Source: UBA940 sp045613745 (lineage in GTDB: Bacteria > Bacteroidota > Bacteroidia > Bacteroidales > Rikenellaceae). From it: DNA of 64,000 bases. Below the pieces are notes generated by a model, which saw only the letters and a list, made by a program, of their open reading frames with translations, made no database searches and had not been told where the DNA came from. The stretch is from assembly GCA_045613745.1 (NCBI GenBank), contig JAZLBP010000007.1, positions 1 through 64,000 of the forward strand, read 5' to 3'. Below are positions 9,174 to 17,494 of the stretch, one piece after another. Made by a program: the position numbers and the translations under genes. Every line of letters starts with the position of its first letter. The first letter of the stretch is position 1.

Positions 9174-9189
9174 CCAATATTATATATAA

Positions 9190-11877
9190 TTACTTAACAA
9201 CGATTTTACCGTTCTCGGTGCTGAAGAAATCAGCATCTGCACCACCGTTAAGAACTGCCAAAGCGTCAGCCTCAGCAACAGCAGCGTTGTTAGCAACGTT
9301 CAACAAAGCACCATTGCTATAGTAGTAGCTCGAGGTGTTTTTGTTCGAACCTTGGTATACTTTACCGTTCGACGAAGTGATAACACCTGCGTTCAAGCAG
9401 TAGTTAGCTTTGTCGTTAGCACCGTATTGAGCTTTAGGAGCAATTGCGCCAGCAGCATCAGCACCGCTAACTGCACCCTCATTGTAGCAGTAGCTTGCAT
9501 TGATGTTACCATACAAGCTGTAAGCGATACCAGCTGCGTAACTTTGCTCTGCAGTGATGTCACCATAGTTTGCACAGTAGTTAATAGTAGCTGCTTTGCT
9601 AGGAGTTTGACCAAGGATACCAGCAGCCGATGCATTAGCATTATCTTTGGTAGTGGTTACATTACCATAGTTTTTGCAATATTCAAAAGTCGAAGCAGCG
9701 GTTTGAGTACCTGCGATACCTGCAGAAGGCTCAGTACCATTACCTACGATTGTACCATTGTTTACGCAGTTTTTAATTGTACCTGCGATACGGTTAGTAA
9801 TACCACAAGCGCTAATCGCACCAGTGATGTCGCCATTGTTTACACAGCCCTCAATAACAGAGCCACCAGTTACCCAAGCTGCAACACCACCTGCACGGTT
9901 CGAGGTAACAGTTGCGTTGTTCTCGCAGTTTTTGATAATAACAGCGTCATCATCGTCGTTGTTCATCAAAACGAGACCAGCAGCATACGAAGTAGCGGTT
10001 ACCGAACCCGATACAGTTACATTCTCTAAGGTTACATTGCCCTCTGCTACGCAGACAACAGCTGCACCATATTTAGTCGACTCGATGTTTACATCCTCGA
10101 AGTTAACATTTTTGATGGTTGCGTTCTCAGCAGCATATGCAACAAAAGCAGCATAGTCACCAGTTACGTTGAGGCCAATAATCGAGTTGCCTTGACCATC
10201 CAAAACACCGCTAAACATTTCAGTTGCGGTACCAACGGGAGTCCAAGCTACATCCGACAAATCAATATCACCAGCAAGTTTAACCTCTTCAGCTACACCT
10301 AACGCAGCAACAAACTCGTCAACGGTAGTTACAGTAGTTTTCATTACAGTGTAAACATCACCATCTACAGCTACGCCATAACCCTCTGCACAGAAGTTGG
10401 TACCAGGATTCTCAGCAGCGTTGTTTGCGGGGTTGAAGGCACCAAAAGTACCACCTTTAACCTCGATAACGGTAGTTGCGCGGTCCGAGTCTTTCTTATT
10501 GAGGACATATTTGCTTGTATTTGCGTTGGGGAAGTTACCACCATTTACGTAAACCTCACCGTTGCCACGTACGTAAACAACTGCGTTAGGCTCGCCATTA
10601 GCGTCAACACCCGAAGTAATGGTACCACCATTGATAATAACGGTACCCTCTGAGATAACTGCATAACCATCGTTGCCACTAACTGCAGTGATGTTACCGT
10701 CACCATTGATAGTCAGGGTTGCACCCTCCTCTACGATGATAACGTCAGTTGCAGTGTTCTCAACAGCGTTGGTAAGAGTTTTGCCGTTCAGGTTCAGAAC
10801 GAATGCCGATTTAACTACGAGGGGCGAAGTCAGAACTACGTCCTCGGTCAGAGTTACAATACCACCCAGTTGAGCAGCAGCTTTCAGCTCAGCCTCAGCA
10901 ACTTGTGCGTTGGGGGTAGCAGCTGTAACCCAGTCTTTAACCTCAATAACCTCGAACTCGATAGGAACAAGTGCAAACTCATCCGAAGTGTTCTCGGGGG
11001 TAATCTCTGCTACAAAGTTATAAGCTTTACCCATCTCGAGAGCGGTACCAGTGATGGTCGACTCTTTGTTAAAAGTACCAGCCAATACCTCGCCCATATA
11101 GAGAGCTACGGTGAAGGTTACTTTGTACTCTTGGGTATTGCCAGCGGGGATAGTCATACGCTCTTGAGTTGCCTCAGCAGCTTGACCCATCCACAGTTGC
11201 TCAACGTCGCCGAACTCGAGAGTGTTGGTTCCCTCAACAGCCCAGTCGTCGTTGTCCCACCAGTTCTCAACTGCGAGGTCGATAGTACCAGCAGCGGGAG
11301 CGGTCATCTTAACGTCGCTAACTACGAACGATACGTTGTCGGTGGTGTAGCCGTTTTTGAAAGTGAATTTCACTTTCGACAGCATGTGGTTGAATTGGAA
11401 TTTAACGGGGTCCATAGCAGCGCCTACTTGCATACCTGCGGTGCTAACCGAAGTAGCTGCATAGAGAAGGTCCTCGCTACCATCAACGTTGGTGAACGAT
11501 ACTACGCCTACGCCATAGGTGTTAGCGTTAGTGGTATTCAGCGACCAGTTTGCGCTGTTCATAGGAGCAAGAGCACCGAAGTAGTAGGTGTGCTCGGGCA
11601 ACCAATATTGAACATTGGTGTAAGCCCATTTGCTACCCGATTTGGCAACGTCCTCACCCTCGAAAACGGTACCATTGGGTTGGTCCATAAAGGCCCAAAC
11701 GTCGAATGCGTCCAGAGTGTTGGTTGTAGTGCTGGGATCTACAGCCGCACGGGTTGCATTCTCAACAAACGAACCACCAAACTCCATAGGAGTATTGCCT
11801 TGGATTGCAATAGTCTCCTCGTTGTTACAAGCTACCAAACCTGCGATAGCCAGAACGCTTACGAAAAGTTTTTTCAT
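9190..11877 (-). CDS. Fimbrillin 2 with long GLUG-like beta-helix
   Basis: 895 residues, about 2.5 times the family norm. Residues 1-325 form a fimbrillin (lipobox Cys17, ENATRAAVDPS with Arg43, core FQFNHMLSKVKFTF, Trp strand VKDWVTAA). A first beta-helix block begins near residue 330 (LKAAAQLGGIVTLTEDVVL). A second follows a DEFVAAL linker and contains at least eight roughly 30-residue repeats of the form C-x-N-x-G-x-(I/V) with interspersed AAGI or AGGV turns, similar to GLUG motifs of surface adhesins. Regularly spaced Cys and Asn suggest a stacked ladder along a solenoid. It is probably a surface-displayed adhesive subunit. Being early in the operon (second fimbrillin), it may be relatively abundant; that is inference. 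Confidence 0.8.
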   Translation of the reverse strand: MKKLFVSVLAIAGLVACNNEETIAIQGNTPMEFGGSFVENATRAAVDPSTTTNTLDAFDVWAFMDQPNGTVFEGEDVAKSGSKWAYTNVQYWLPEHTYYFGALAPMNSANWSLNTTNANTYGVGVVSFTNVDGSEDLLYAATSVSTAGMQVGAAMDPVKFQFNHMLSKVKFTFKNGYTTDNVSFVVSDVKMTAPAAGTIDLAVENWWDNDDWAVEGTNTLEFGDVEQLWMGQAAEATQERMTIPAGNTQEYKVTFTVALYMGEVLAGTFNKESTITGTALEMGKAYNFVAEITPENTSDEFALVPIEFEVIEVKDWVTAATPNAQVAEAELKAAAQLGGIVTLTEDVVLTSPLVVKSAFVLNLNGKTLTNAVENTATDVIIVEEGATLTINGDGNITAVSGNDGYAVISEGTVIINGGTITSGVDANGEPNAVVYVRGNGEVYVNGGNFPNANTSKYVLNKKDSDRATTVIEVKGGTFGAFNPANNAAENPGTNFCAEGYGVAVDGDVYTVMKTTVTTVDEFVAALGVAEEVKLAGDIDLSDVAWTPVGTATEMFSGVLDGQGNSIIGLNVTGDYAAFVAYAAENATIKNVNFEDVNIESTKYGAAVVCVAEGNVTLENVTVSGSVTATSYAAGLVLMNNDDDDAVIIKNCENNATVTSNRAGGVAAWVTGGSVIEGCVNNGDITGAISACGITNRIAGTIKNCVNNGTIVGNGTEPSAGIAGTQTAASTFEYCKNYGNVTTTKDNANASAAGILGQTPSKAATINYCANYGDITAEQSYAAGIAYSLYGNINASYCYNEGAVSGADAAGAIAPKAQYGANDKANYCLNAGVITSSNGKVYQGSNKNTSSYYYSNGALLNVANNAAVAEADALAVLNGGADADFFSTENGKIVVK

Positions 11878-11936
11878 AGTGATAAAGAATTAGTTAATAA
11901 AATTAATGAATTGAATTATTCTTATTTGTTCTTGTT

Positions 11937-12914
11937 TTACATTACGGTAACATCCGACTCGGCGGGAACCCAATCCTCGACCTCAACCTCAAACTCGATG
12001 GGGGTCAGGCCCAGGTTCTCGGGGGTGATGTCGGCTTTCAGGTTATAGCTCTTGCCAATCTTGAAGGCTTCGCCGCTAAGCTCAACGGTCTTGGTGATAA
12101 CATCGGCTGTTTGGTCGCCGTGGATGAGCTCTACATCGAAGGTGATGGTATAGCTACGGCTCTCGGCTGCTGGGATGGTGAAGCGCTCGTACTCGCTGGC
12201 TGCAGAATCACCTTGGGCAAAGCCATTGGTGGTGTCGATATCGCCAAAGTTGATGGTTGCGCCCTCCTCGGTGATTGTCCACGCGTTGTTGGCATACCAG
12301 CCCGATTGTGCAAGGTTGATTTCGCCAGCCTTGGGAGCATTGGTGATGCACACATTGCTCACCTTAACGGTGGTGTAGGGGTTGGGGAAGCCGTTGGTGA
12401 AGGTAAACTTAACCTTCGACAGCAGGTGTGCAAACTGAAGTTTCACAGCCTCGGGTTTGTCGGCGATAACGTCACCAGTAGTAACCGACTTGGTCGCGTA
12501 CAGAAGGTCGCAAGTACCGGCAGCATTGGTGAAAGTCACCTTGCCAAGGCCATCGGTGCACATACCCGACGCGTCAACGGTGATGTTGCTATCGTCAACG
12601 GGAGCAACAGCTGCAAAGTAGTAGTTGTTGTTGGGTGTCCAATATTGGAGGTTGTCATATTTCCAACCATCAGCACCCTTCGACACACGATCGCCATTAA
12701 ACACCACTCCAGTGGGTGCGTTCATAAAGCCCCACACGTCGAAAGCATCGATAGTAGCAGTTGTGATGCTGGGGTCAATCGCCGCACGAGTCTTAATCTC
12801 AACGAACGAATCTCCAAACTCAATAGCTACAGCCGCAGGTGCATTAACCACACTGTCGTTGGTGCACGATGCAAATGCCAGAAGTGACAGAGCCGCAAAA
12901 ATTGCTTTTTTCAT
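11937..12914 (-). CDS. Fimbrillin family lipoprotein 1
   Basis: 325 residues with lipobox Cys17 (LLAFASC), cleavage-type site IKTRAAIDPS (Arg43), core LQFAHLLSKVKFTF and final strand VEDWVPAESD. It is the most promoter-proximal fimbrillin, of minimal size and without an extension, so it is the best candidate for the major shaft pilin. It lies 59 bases upstream of the adhesin-like copy and 76 bases downstream of the DUF5119 gene, and neither gap has a recognisable promoter. The N-terminal 50 residues match fimbrillins 2, 4 and 5 most closely. Confidence 0.85.
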   Translation of the reverse strand: MKKAIFAALSLLAFASCTNDSVVNAPAAVAIEFGDSFVEIKTRAAIDPSITTATIDAFDVWGFMNAPTGVVFNGDRVSKGADGWKYDNLQYWTPNNNYYFAAVAPVDDSNITVDASGMCTDGLGKVTFTNAAGTCDLLYATKSVTTGDVIADKPEAVKLQFAHLLSKVKFTFTNGFPNPYTTVKVSNVCITNAPKAGEINLAQSGWYANNAWTITEEGATINFGDIDTTNGFAQGDSAASEYERFTIPAAESRSYTITFDVELIHGDQTADVITKTVELSGEAFKIGKSYNLKADITPENLGLTPIEFEVEVEDWVPAESDVTVM

Positions 12915-12990
12915 AATTTAGTTGTTAATAATTAGTTAGTTGTATTAGTTTCGATTATTGTTTGTTAGAATCTATAGTTTCAATTCCTGA

Positions 12991-14016
12991 TTACAACGGC
13001 AAGACAATATCCTCATAGGGACCCCAGTCATCAACCTCAACGTCGAATGCTCCCGAACCCGAAGTACCTTGGTCCTCGGTGATGACGATGTTGTCAAACA
13101 CAATCACACCTCCGCGGGGTTGCGCCTTAACTTGGTCGGTAACGTCCTTCTCAAAAATCACAGTCTTACCGTTACGCAACATAACCTCGAGGTTGAGTGC
13201 GTGGCGAATCTCGTTCTCCTGACGTGTGGGATAGTTCTCTTTCTCGTTGGAGGGGATACCGAACGAGTTAACCAGCGCACGAACACCCCAATCGGTTACG
13301 GTACAGTCGTAGAGGATGGTAGCGCCATCGTCCGAGGTTTTACCTGTTTGCAGATAGACCGAGCTTGCCATACCCGACAGAGCACCACGAGCCACAGCCA
13401 CATATTTCAGACCCTCGGCAAACTCATAACGCACCTTATAAGTAAACACCATAGGTTGGAGTGTCACATACACGTCAACGGGGTCAACAACCTTCTCGGG
13501 ATAGTAGTCGCCGATGAAGTTTGCGTACAGCATATCGGGAGGTGCAACAGTCTGCTCGTTGTCGTTCGCATACTTGTTACCTATATATGTTGCACGCGTG
13601 CGCGTACGCGTAGTAGCACGAGTAGAGATCACGTCATCACCTTTACGCGAGAAGATAATATACTCTGTGTCATTATTATAGAGGAGGATGTCGTTCTTGC
13701 CCTCGTACAGAGTTACAACACCACCATCAGCTGAAACGTTGTGTTGGTTGTAGTTGCCTGCGCTGTTCGAGTTTACGACACGAAGACCACCGGGTTTGCC
13801 GGGACGCAACGACTCATAGGGGATATAATGGTCGGGCCAATTTTCCTCCCAGTCGGTGCCGCCGCAGCACTCTTCCCAATCGTATCGGTAGTCTGCCACG
13901 ATATTGATATGATAGCGGTGAGCGTGATCACGGTGATTCTCACACAAATCCTTGTGGGTGCACGAAGCGAGTGCAACCAAAGCCATCACGAAGGTTAATT
14001 GTAAATATCTTTTCAT
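12991..14016 (-). CDS. DUF5119 lipoprotein of the fimbrial operon
   Basis: 341 residues. The lipobox ends at Cys19 (VALASC) and is followed by a His-, Cys- and Trp-rich segment (HRDHAHRYH, EECCGGTDWEENW) characteristic of the DUF5119 family that accompanies DUF3575 proteins in Bacteroidales fimbrial loci. A Thr-Arg tandem (TRATTRTRTRAT, about residues 131-142) is encoded by near-repeats of ACGCGT. The C-terminal half has fimbrillin-like strands and a final DVEVDDWGPYED strand, so it may share the pilin fold and act as an anchor or minor subunit, as Mfa2/FimB do. That role is by analogy. Its start overlaps the DUF3575 stop by 4 bases (ATGA), suggesting translational coupling. Confidence 0.8.
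   Translation of the reverse strand: MKRYLQLTFVMALVALASCTHKDLCENHRDHAHRYHINIVADYRYDWEECCGGTDWEENWPDHYIPYESLRPGKPGGLRVVNSNSAGNYNQHNVSADGGVVTLYEGKNDILLYNNDTEYIIFSRKGDDVISTRATTRTRTRATYIGNKYANDNEQTVAPPDMLYANFIGDYYPEKVVDPVDVYVTLQPMVFTYKVRYEFAEGLKYVAVARGALSGMASSVYLQTGKTSDDGATILYDCTVTDWGVRALVNSFGIPSNEKENYPTRQENEIRHALNLEVMLRNGKTVIFEKDVTDQVKAQPRGGVIVFDNIVITEDQGTSGSGAFDVEVDDWGPYEDIVLPL
13590..13625 (-). repeat. Thr-Arg coding hexanucleotide tandem
   Basis: Within the DUF5119 gene the minus strand shows imperfect tandem units of ACGCGT/ACGCGC encoding a run of Thr-Arg dipeptides. It may be a multi-site target for arginine-specific protease or simply an unstable short repeat. Confidence 0.5.
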
Positions 14017-15719
14017 CGTTTACCTCCTTTGTCCTTATTGTAGTTACCGCAGCCAATAAGCCATACAAGAGAAATCTCCAACTTAGTGGGACCGATGTAA
14101 CGACGGCGTTTGGTAGCCTGCCATACATAGTGTTCGTCCACGGGGAGATATTCGTCGAAGGTACCCCAGTTATAACCTGCGGCAACTGCAAAATCGATAT
14201 TCAGGCGAGGAGCAACGGGCAACGAGTAGCCATATTCCAGGGCCACAGTGTGGTTAGCGCGGTCGATAAGGTTACCACCGGGCATACCCGCCATAATACC
14301 CTTACCACCAAATTGGAAGTCATAGGTCATAATTTGGTAGTTCACACCAATGTGGTGACCTTGCAAGGGCTTAATCTTCGCTTGTTTGCCAAACCACCAG
14401 CGCACAGCAGCGTCAGCACCGTAGTAACGCCAGTAGATATTTTTCTCATCTTTCTTCCACCAAGCGTGTGCGTAACCTGCGCTCACCGAGAAACCTTTGC
14501 CCAAATAGAATTCGGCAGCGGCGTTGGGGATGGTCACAGCGTCATAGAGCATATTGGTCTTGATGGCCATATAGAAGGGTTTGCACTCGATACCTTTTTG
14601 GGCGATGGCAACCTCCTGCACCTGGTCGTAAGCCTCAACCAGCATAGTTGCCTCGCGAGGCTCCTCGGTGGGGTTCTCGGCAATGGTGTAGGTGATAGCC
14701 TTGTCATTAACGGCAATCGAGTTCACCCAATCCTCCGAGCAGCTAACTACAGGCAGAACATCGTCGAGGGTGTTCTTGGTGTAGGCGATTGCGTCCGAAG
14801 CGCCCTCTTTCTCATAGCCCAAGCTGTCGGCAGCAAGGGTGAGTTTGGGATCTGCAGCGGCTTGCTCAATGGGGATTTGATATTGTTTGCCATAGCAATC
14901 CAGAACGATGTTTCCGCTACGGGTTGCGGCAATCGCATTGGGTGCAATCTCATAGGTGATGGTCGAATCAGTCACAGCTACCGACTCAATCCAATCCTCG
15001 GTAGCCTTGGCTGTGGGCACCTCGTTGTCGCTTGCGGTTCTGGTGTAGCGAGCTACGCCCGAACCACCCTCGACAGGGAATTGCGAATCGGCCGACTCAA
15101 TGCGGAGGTCCGAAATAGTCTCCCACCAGAATTCGCAACGAGCCGAAGCATAACGCAGTTTGGGGAAGATGGTGCGGTAGATGTAGCGATAAGATGCGCC
15201 ACCCTTGAATGCGAGGAGTGCTTTGTAGCGGTTCTCCACAATTTTACCATCTTGAAGGGAGACGAACTCCGATGTTGTACGCAGCAATTCCAGCACCTCG
15301 TCGCGATAGGGAACGTTCGCGTCTGCCAAAATCAGTTCTTCGAGCAGCTCCCAGTCAATGCCGGTCTGCTCAACTGCATAGTCCAAATCAACGGCAATCT
15401 CGCGGCTAATCCATTTGGTAATGGCTTCTGCACGTTGTTTTGCAATGCGCTCATTGATAATCTTACCACCCTCGGGCGAAGTACTCGAAACAATACGAAT
15501 CTGACGGAAACGAGCAGTCGTATCCGCACAATAGGCTTTCACCTCGCTTGCAAATTCGCTCAGCGTAGCCTTGTTATCCATATAGTTTTCGTCAAGAACA
15601 GCCGCGCCTTGACGAAAATGTACCCGCACCGACTTCTTCACCTCGCGATCAACAACCTGTGCGGTTGCCAGCAGCGGGAAGAGGGCCGATACAAGGAGCA
15701 CCAATAACAGTTTTTTCAT
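14013..15719 (-). CDS. DUF3575 outer-membrane protein with OmpA-like and BACON domains
   Basis: 568 residues from MKKLLLVLLV. A longer upstream frame would add a basic, Lys-rich segment with no signal-peptide character. It has a signal peptide ending near ATAQ, then an OmpA-like region (about 25-210: VHFRQGAAVLDENY, then IVSSTSPEGG and RAEAITKWI), which is expected to contact peptidoglycan. Two BACON-like repeats follow at about 218-290 and 301-375, each with a T-x-DWI or CSEDWV segment and an IEQAA or IAQKG end. The DUF3575 domain is at about 381-568 (FYMAIKTNMLYDAVTIPNAAAE, split here by domain), predicted to be a beta-barrel. DUF3575 proteins head many Bacteroidales fimbrial operons and probably anchor the appendage in the outer membrane. 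This is the first gene of the operon. Confidence 0.85.
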   Translation of the reverse strand: MKKLLLVLLVSALFPLLATAQVVDREVKKSVRVHFRQGAAVLDENYMDNKATLSEFASEVKAYCADTTARFRQIRIVSSTSPEGGKIINERIAKQRAEAITKWISREIAVDLDYAVEQTGIDWELLEELILADANVPYRDEVLELLRTTSEFVSLQDGKIVENRYKALLAFKGGASYRYIYRTIFPKLRYASARCEFWWETISDLRIESADSQFPVEGGSGVARYTRTASDNEVPTAKATEDWIESVAVTDSTITYEIAPNAIAATRSGNIVLDCYGKQYQIPIEQAAADPKLTLAADSLGYEKEGASDAIAYTKNTLDDVLPVVSCSEDWVNSIAVNDKAITYTIAENPTEEPREATMLVEAYDQVQEVAIAQKGIECKPFYMAIKTNMLYDAVTIPNAAAEFYLGKGFSVSAGYAHAWWKKDEKNIYWRYYGADAAVRWWFGKQAKIKPLQGHHIGVNYQIMTYDFQFGGKGIMAGMPGGNLIDRANHTVALEYGYSLPVAPRLNIDFAVAAGYNWGTFDEYLPVDEHYVWQATKRRRYIGPTKLEISLVWLIGCGNYNKDKGGKR

Positions 15720-15915
15720 TTGCTTTATCTCTTTATTTTTTTTCTTTTTCTTCTGCAAAAAATGCTTAGCCAAATGGCAAAACAGCCAAAAGCCATCGCT
15801 TTTTTTTCTGCGTCTTTGCAACACCGACCAGCTATCACGCGCGCGTATATAAAAGGCGATTTTTCGCTATCGCCGTCGCAACGAATTGCTAATCAAAATA
15901 TTACAAACGCATATA

Positions 15916-15925
15916 GGGGGGGGGG
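15916..15925 (-). repeat. Homopolymer tract of ten G (C10 on the transcript)
   Basis: Ten consecutive G on the plus strand lie within the predicted 5' untranslated leader, about 20-30 bases from the expected transcription start. The flanking GGGGTA...TACCACCCC can form a hairpin that includes the tract. Such tracts are prone to slipped-strand length change. Confidence 0.85.
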
Positions 15926-15952
15926 TAAATTCTACCACCCCATAATACTTTA

Positions 15953-15980
15953 CAAAGATAGCATTTAAAATCAAAACAAA
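15953..15980 (-). promoter_or_regulatory. Probable promoter of the fimbrial operon
   Basis: On the minus strand, TATCTTTG (a perfect -7 box) is preceded by TTTG with a 16-base spacer, shorter than the usual 19-21. It is the only -7 match in the leader region in the right orientation. Confidence 0.55.
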
Positions 15981-16164
15981 CTAATTTTCGTATCGTTTTT
16001 TTTGGCCACACTCTGTCCAATCAGCCGACAACAAGGCCACATATTCCGCCCATTCTTGTCTCAATCACGCCTAAAAATATAGTCAATTTTCATATCAAAA
16101 ACATCCGATTTTCTAACGAAATTTCTGCCTCTCAAAATCACCCAAAACCCCACCCAATTACACA

Positions 16165-16200
16165 CAAAAAAGCCCCTTTCATCGGCACGATGAAGGGGGC
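16165..16200 (-). terminator. Terminator of the DUF3127 gene
   Basis: A 13-bp stem (GCCCCCTTCATCG with CGATGAAAGGGGC) and a 3-base loop are followed on the minus strand by six T, 26 bases past the DUF3127 stop. Confidence 0.9.
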
Positions 16201-16225
16201 AAATTTCACACTATTCCGAGGCGAA

Positions 16226-16603
16226 TTAGAACGGCAGATCGTCAACGTCGTCGGCAGTAGCGGGCATTGCGGTCTCTTTGAAAGGAGGCTCTTCAGTCGA
16301 GGCGGGAGCTGCGGGTGCAGCAGCAGGAGTAGCAGCCGCGGTGGGGTTGATACGCCAAGCGTTCACGTTGGTGTACCAGCGACCATTATACTCGCGCGAC
16401 TCGATATTAATCGAAATCGAAACTTTGTCACCCTCGCGCAGGTTTGCAGCGTCGGCAGCCTTGTCGCCAAAGAATGTCACGCACACTTTGCGGTTGAAAT
16501 CATCGGGCATTTCGATGATGATTTCGCGTTTTTGCCACTCGCCGCGAGCACTTGTGCCGCTTTGCACAGGCAGGATTTTGTATACAAGTCCGTTAATTTC
16601 CAT
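16226..16603 (-). CDS. DUF3127 OB-fold-like protein with SSB-type tail
   Basis: 125 residues from MEINGLVYKI. The in-frame extension upstream encodes part of the terminator and promoter, so I reject it. The body (WQKREIIIEMPD, VCVTFFGDKA, GDKVSISINIESREYNGRWYTN) is a compact five-strand OB-fold pattern as in DUF3127. An Ala/Pro-rich linker follows, and the protein ends DDVDDLPF, very like the acidic tip by which single-stranded-DNA-binding protein recruits partners. A nucleic-acid-binding role is plausible but not proven. It is a single gene with its own promoter and terminator. Confidence 0.8.
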   Translation of the reverse strand: MEINGLVYKILPVQSGTSARGEWQKREIIIEMPDDFNRKVCVTFFGDKAADAANLREGDKVSISINIESREYNGRWYTNVNAWRINPTAAATPAAAPAAPASTEEPPFKETAMPATADDVDDLPF

Positions 16604-16626
16604 AGGTCTTTGAATGTTTAGAGTTG

Positions 16627-16634
16627 CAAATATA
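16627..16634 (-). promoter_or_regulatory. -7 box of the DUF3127 gene
   Basis: TATATTTG on the minus strand, 23 bases before the ATG. No good -33 element is visible because the position is occupied by the neighbouring terminator. Confidence 0.5.
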
Positions 16635-16636
16635 CG

Positions 16637-16676
16637 AAAAAAGCGACGGTTTGACACGCAAACCATCGCTTTTTTT
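16637..16676. terminator. Terminator after the FKBP gene
   Basis: A stem of about 17 bp (AAAAAAGCGACGGTTTG paired with CAAACCATCGCTTTTTT, one wobble) with A- and T-runs at both ends. It serves the FKBP gene on the minus strand. Confidence 0.9.
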
Positions 16677-16694
16677 GTTTGTCTTCGTGGCTAA

Positions 16695-17357
16695 TTAGCG
16701 AGTAGCAGGAGTTACATCCAGCAGCTCAACCTCGAATACCAGAGCGTCGTTAGCTTTGATTTTACCACGAGCTTGTTGGCCATAACCCAAGTGGGGAGGA
16801 ATCCAGAGGTTGATTTTACCACCTTTACCTACGAGTTGCAGACCCTCTTGCCAGCCTTGAACAACTTGGCCCAGACGGAAACGGATGCTGTCGTTCTCGT
16901 CGAATACCTCGCCGTCTTTGAGAGTACCTTTGTAGTTTACGAACACCTCGTCACCCAGACTTTTAGCCATTGCGGTGGTGTCACCCATCTCAACGATCTC
17001 GTAGAGCAGACCGCTCTCGGTTGCGATAACGTTTTTGTTGTCAGCTGCTACTTTCTCCAGGAATTTGGTCGACTCCTCGAGGTTGCGAGCGGGAACGCGA
17101 ACCATGAAGTACTCGTTCAGGAAAGCATAAGCGTCATCTTTGTTGATTTTCTCCTCGCCATTAACAGCGTCAGCCATACCTTGTTGAACGATGTTCAGGT
17201 CAAGGTCAGCGTCGAGGTTACGCAGGTACGAACCCAGGTCAGTACCGATTGCATAAGCAACCGAGTCACGCTCGGTGAAGTTTTTGATGCTTTTGGTGCC
17301 GGTGCAAGACGAGAAGCCTACGATGGCAGCAAATACCAACAGTGCGATTTTTTTCAT
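16695..17357 (-). CDS. FKBP-type peptidyl-prolyl isomerase lipoprotein
   Basis: 220 residues with a lipobox at Cys19 (VGFSSC), so it is probably tethered in the periplasm or outer membrane. Residues 30-110 form the helical FKBP N-terminal dimerisation domain (DSVAYAIGTDLGSYL, INKDDAYAFLNEYF) seen in FkpA and Mip. The catalytic FKBP domain covers about 125-220 and shows the expected VFVNYKGTLKDGEVFDEN, VVQGWQEGL, IPPHLGYG and LVFEVELLDV segments. It catalyses cis-trans isomerisation at proline and helps fold envelope proteins. It is monocistronic, with a probable -7 box at 17426-17433. Confidence 0.9.
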   Translation of the reverse strand: MKKIALLVFAAIVGFSSCTGTKSIKNFTERDSVAYAIGTDLGSYLRNLDADLDLNIVQQGMADAVNGEEKINKDDAYAFLNEYFMVRVPARNLEESTKFLEKVAADNKNVIATESGLLYEIVEMGDTTAMAKSLGDEVFVNYKGTLKDGEVFDENDSIRFRLGQVVQGWQEGLQLVGKGGKINLWIPPHLGYGQQARGKIKANDALVFEVELLDVTPATR

Positions 17358-17494
17358 AGTGTTTTTAGTTTGTTAATTGTTTGAATTTTCGGTTATTCGG
17401 TGTTCCGTTTTTGCAGAACATTCGGCAAAACTAATTATTTTAATTTGAAATACGAACACTTCACCCCATTTTTTTTGTTTTGGGGGTTGTTTTC

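Larger units (their letters stand above)
15720..16164 (-). other. Long leader and upstream region of the fimbrial operon
   Basis: There is no gene here. From the likely promoter (15953-15980) to the first start codon the transcript would carry about 225 untranslated bases. These include a C10 tract (15916-15925), a hairpin GGCGAT/ATCGCC (about 15854-15873) and a run of alternating CG/TA at about 15838-15850. Bases 15985-16164 show nothing I recognise. Confidence 0.6.

Noticed and set aside
13971..15707. Plus-strand open frame of 578 codons
   Set aside because: Antisense to the DUF3575 gene over its full length; no domain or signal.
15720..16225. Invertible promoter upstream of the fimbrial operon
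   Set aside because: I looked for flanking inverted repeats and a nearby recombinase and found neither. The visible switch candidate is the G10 tract.
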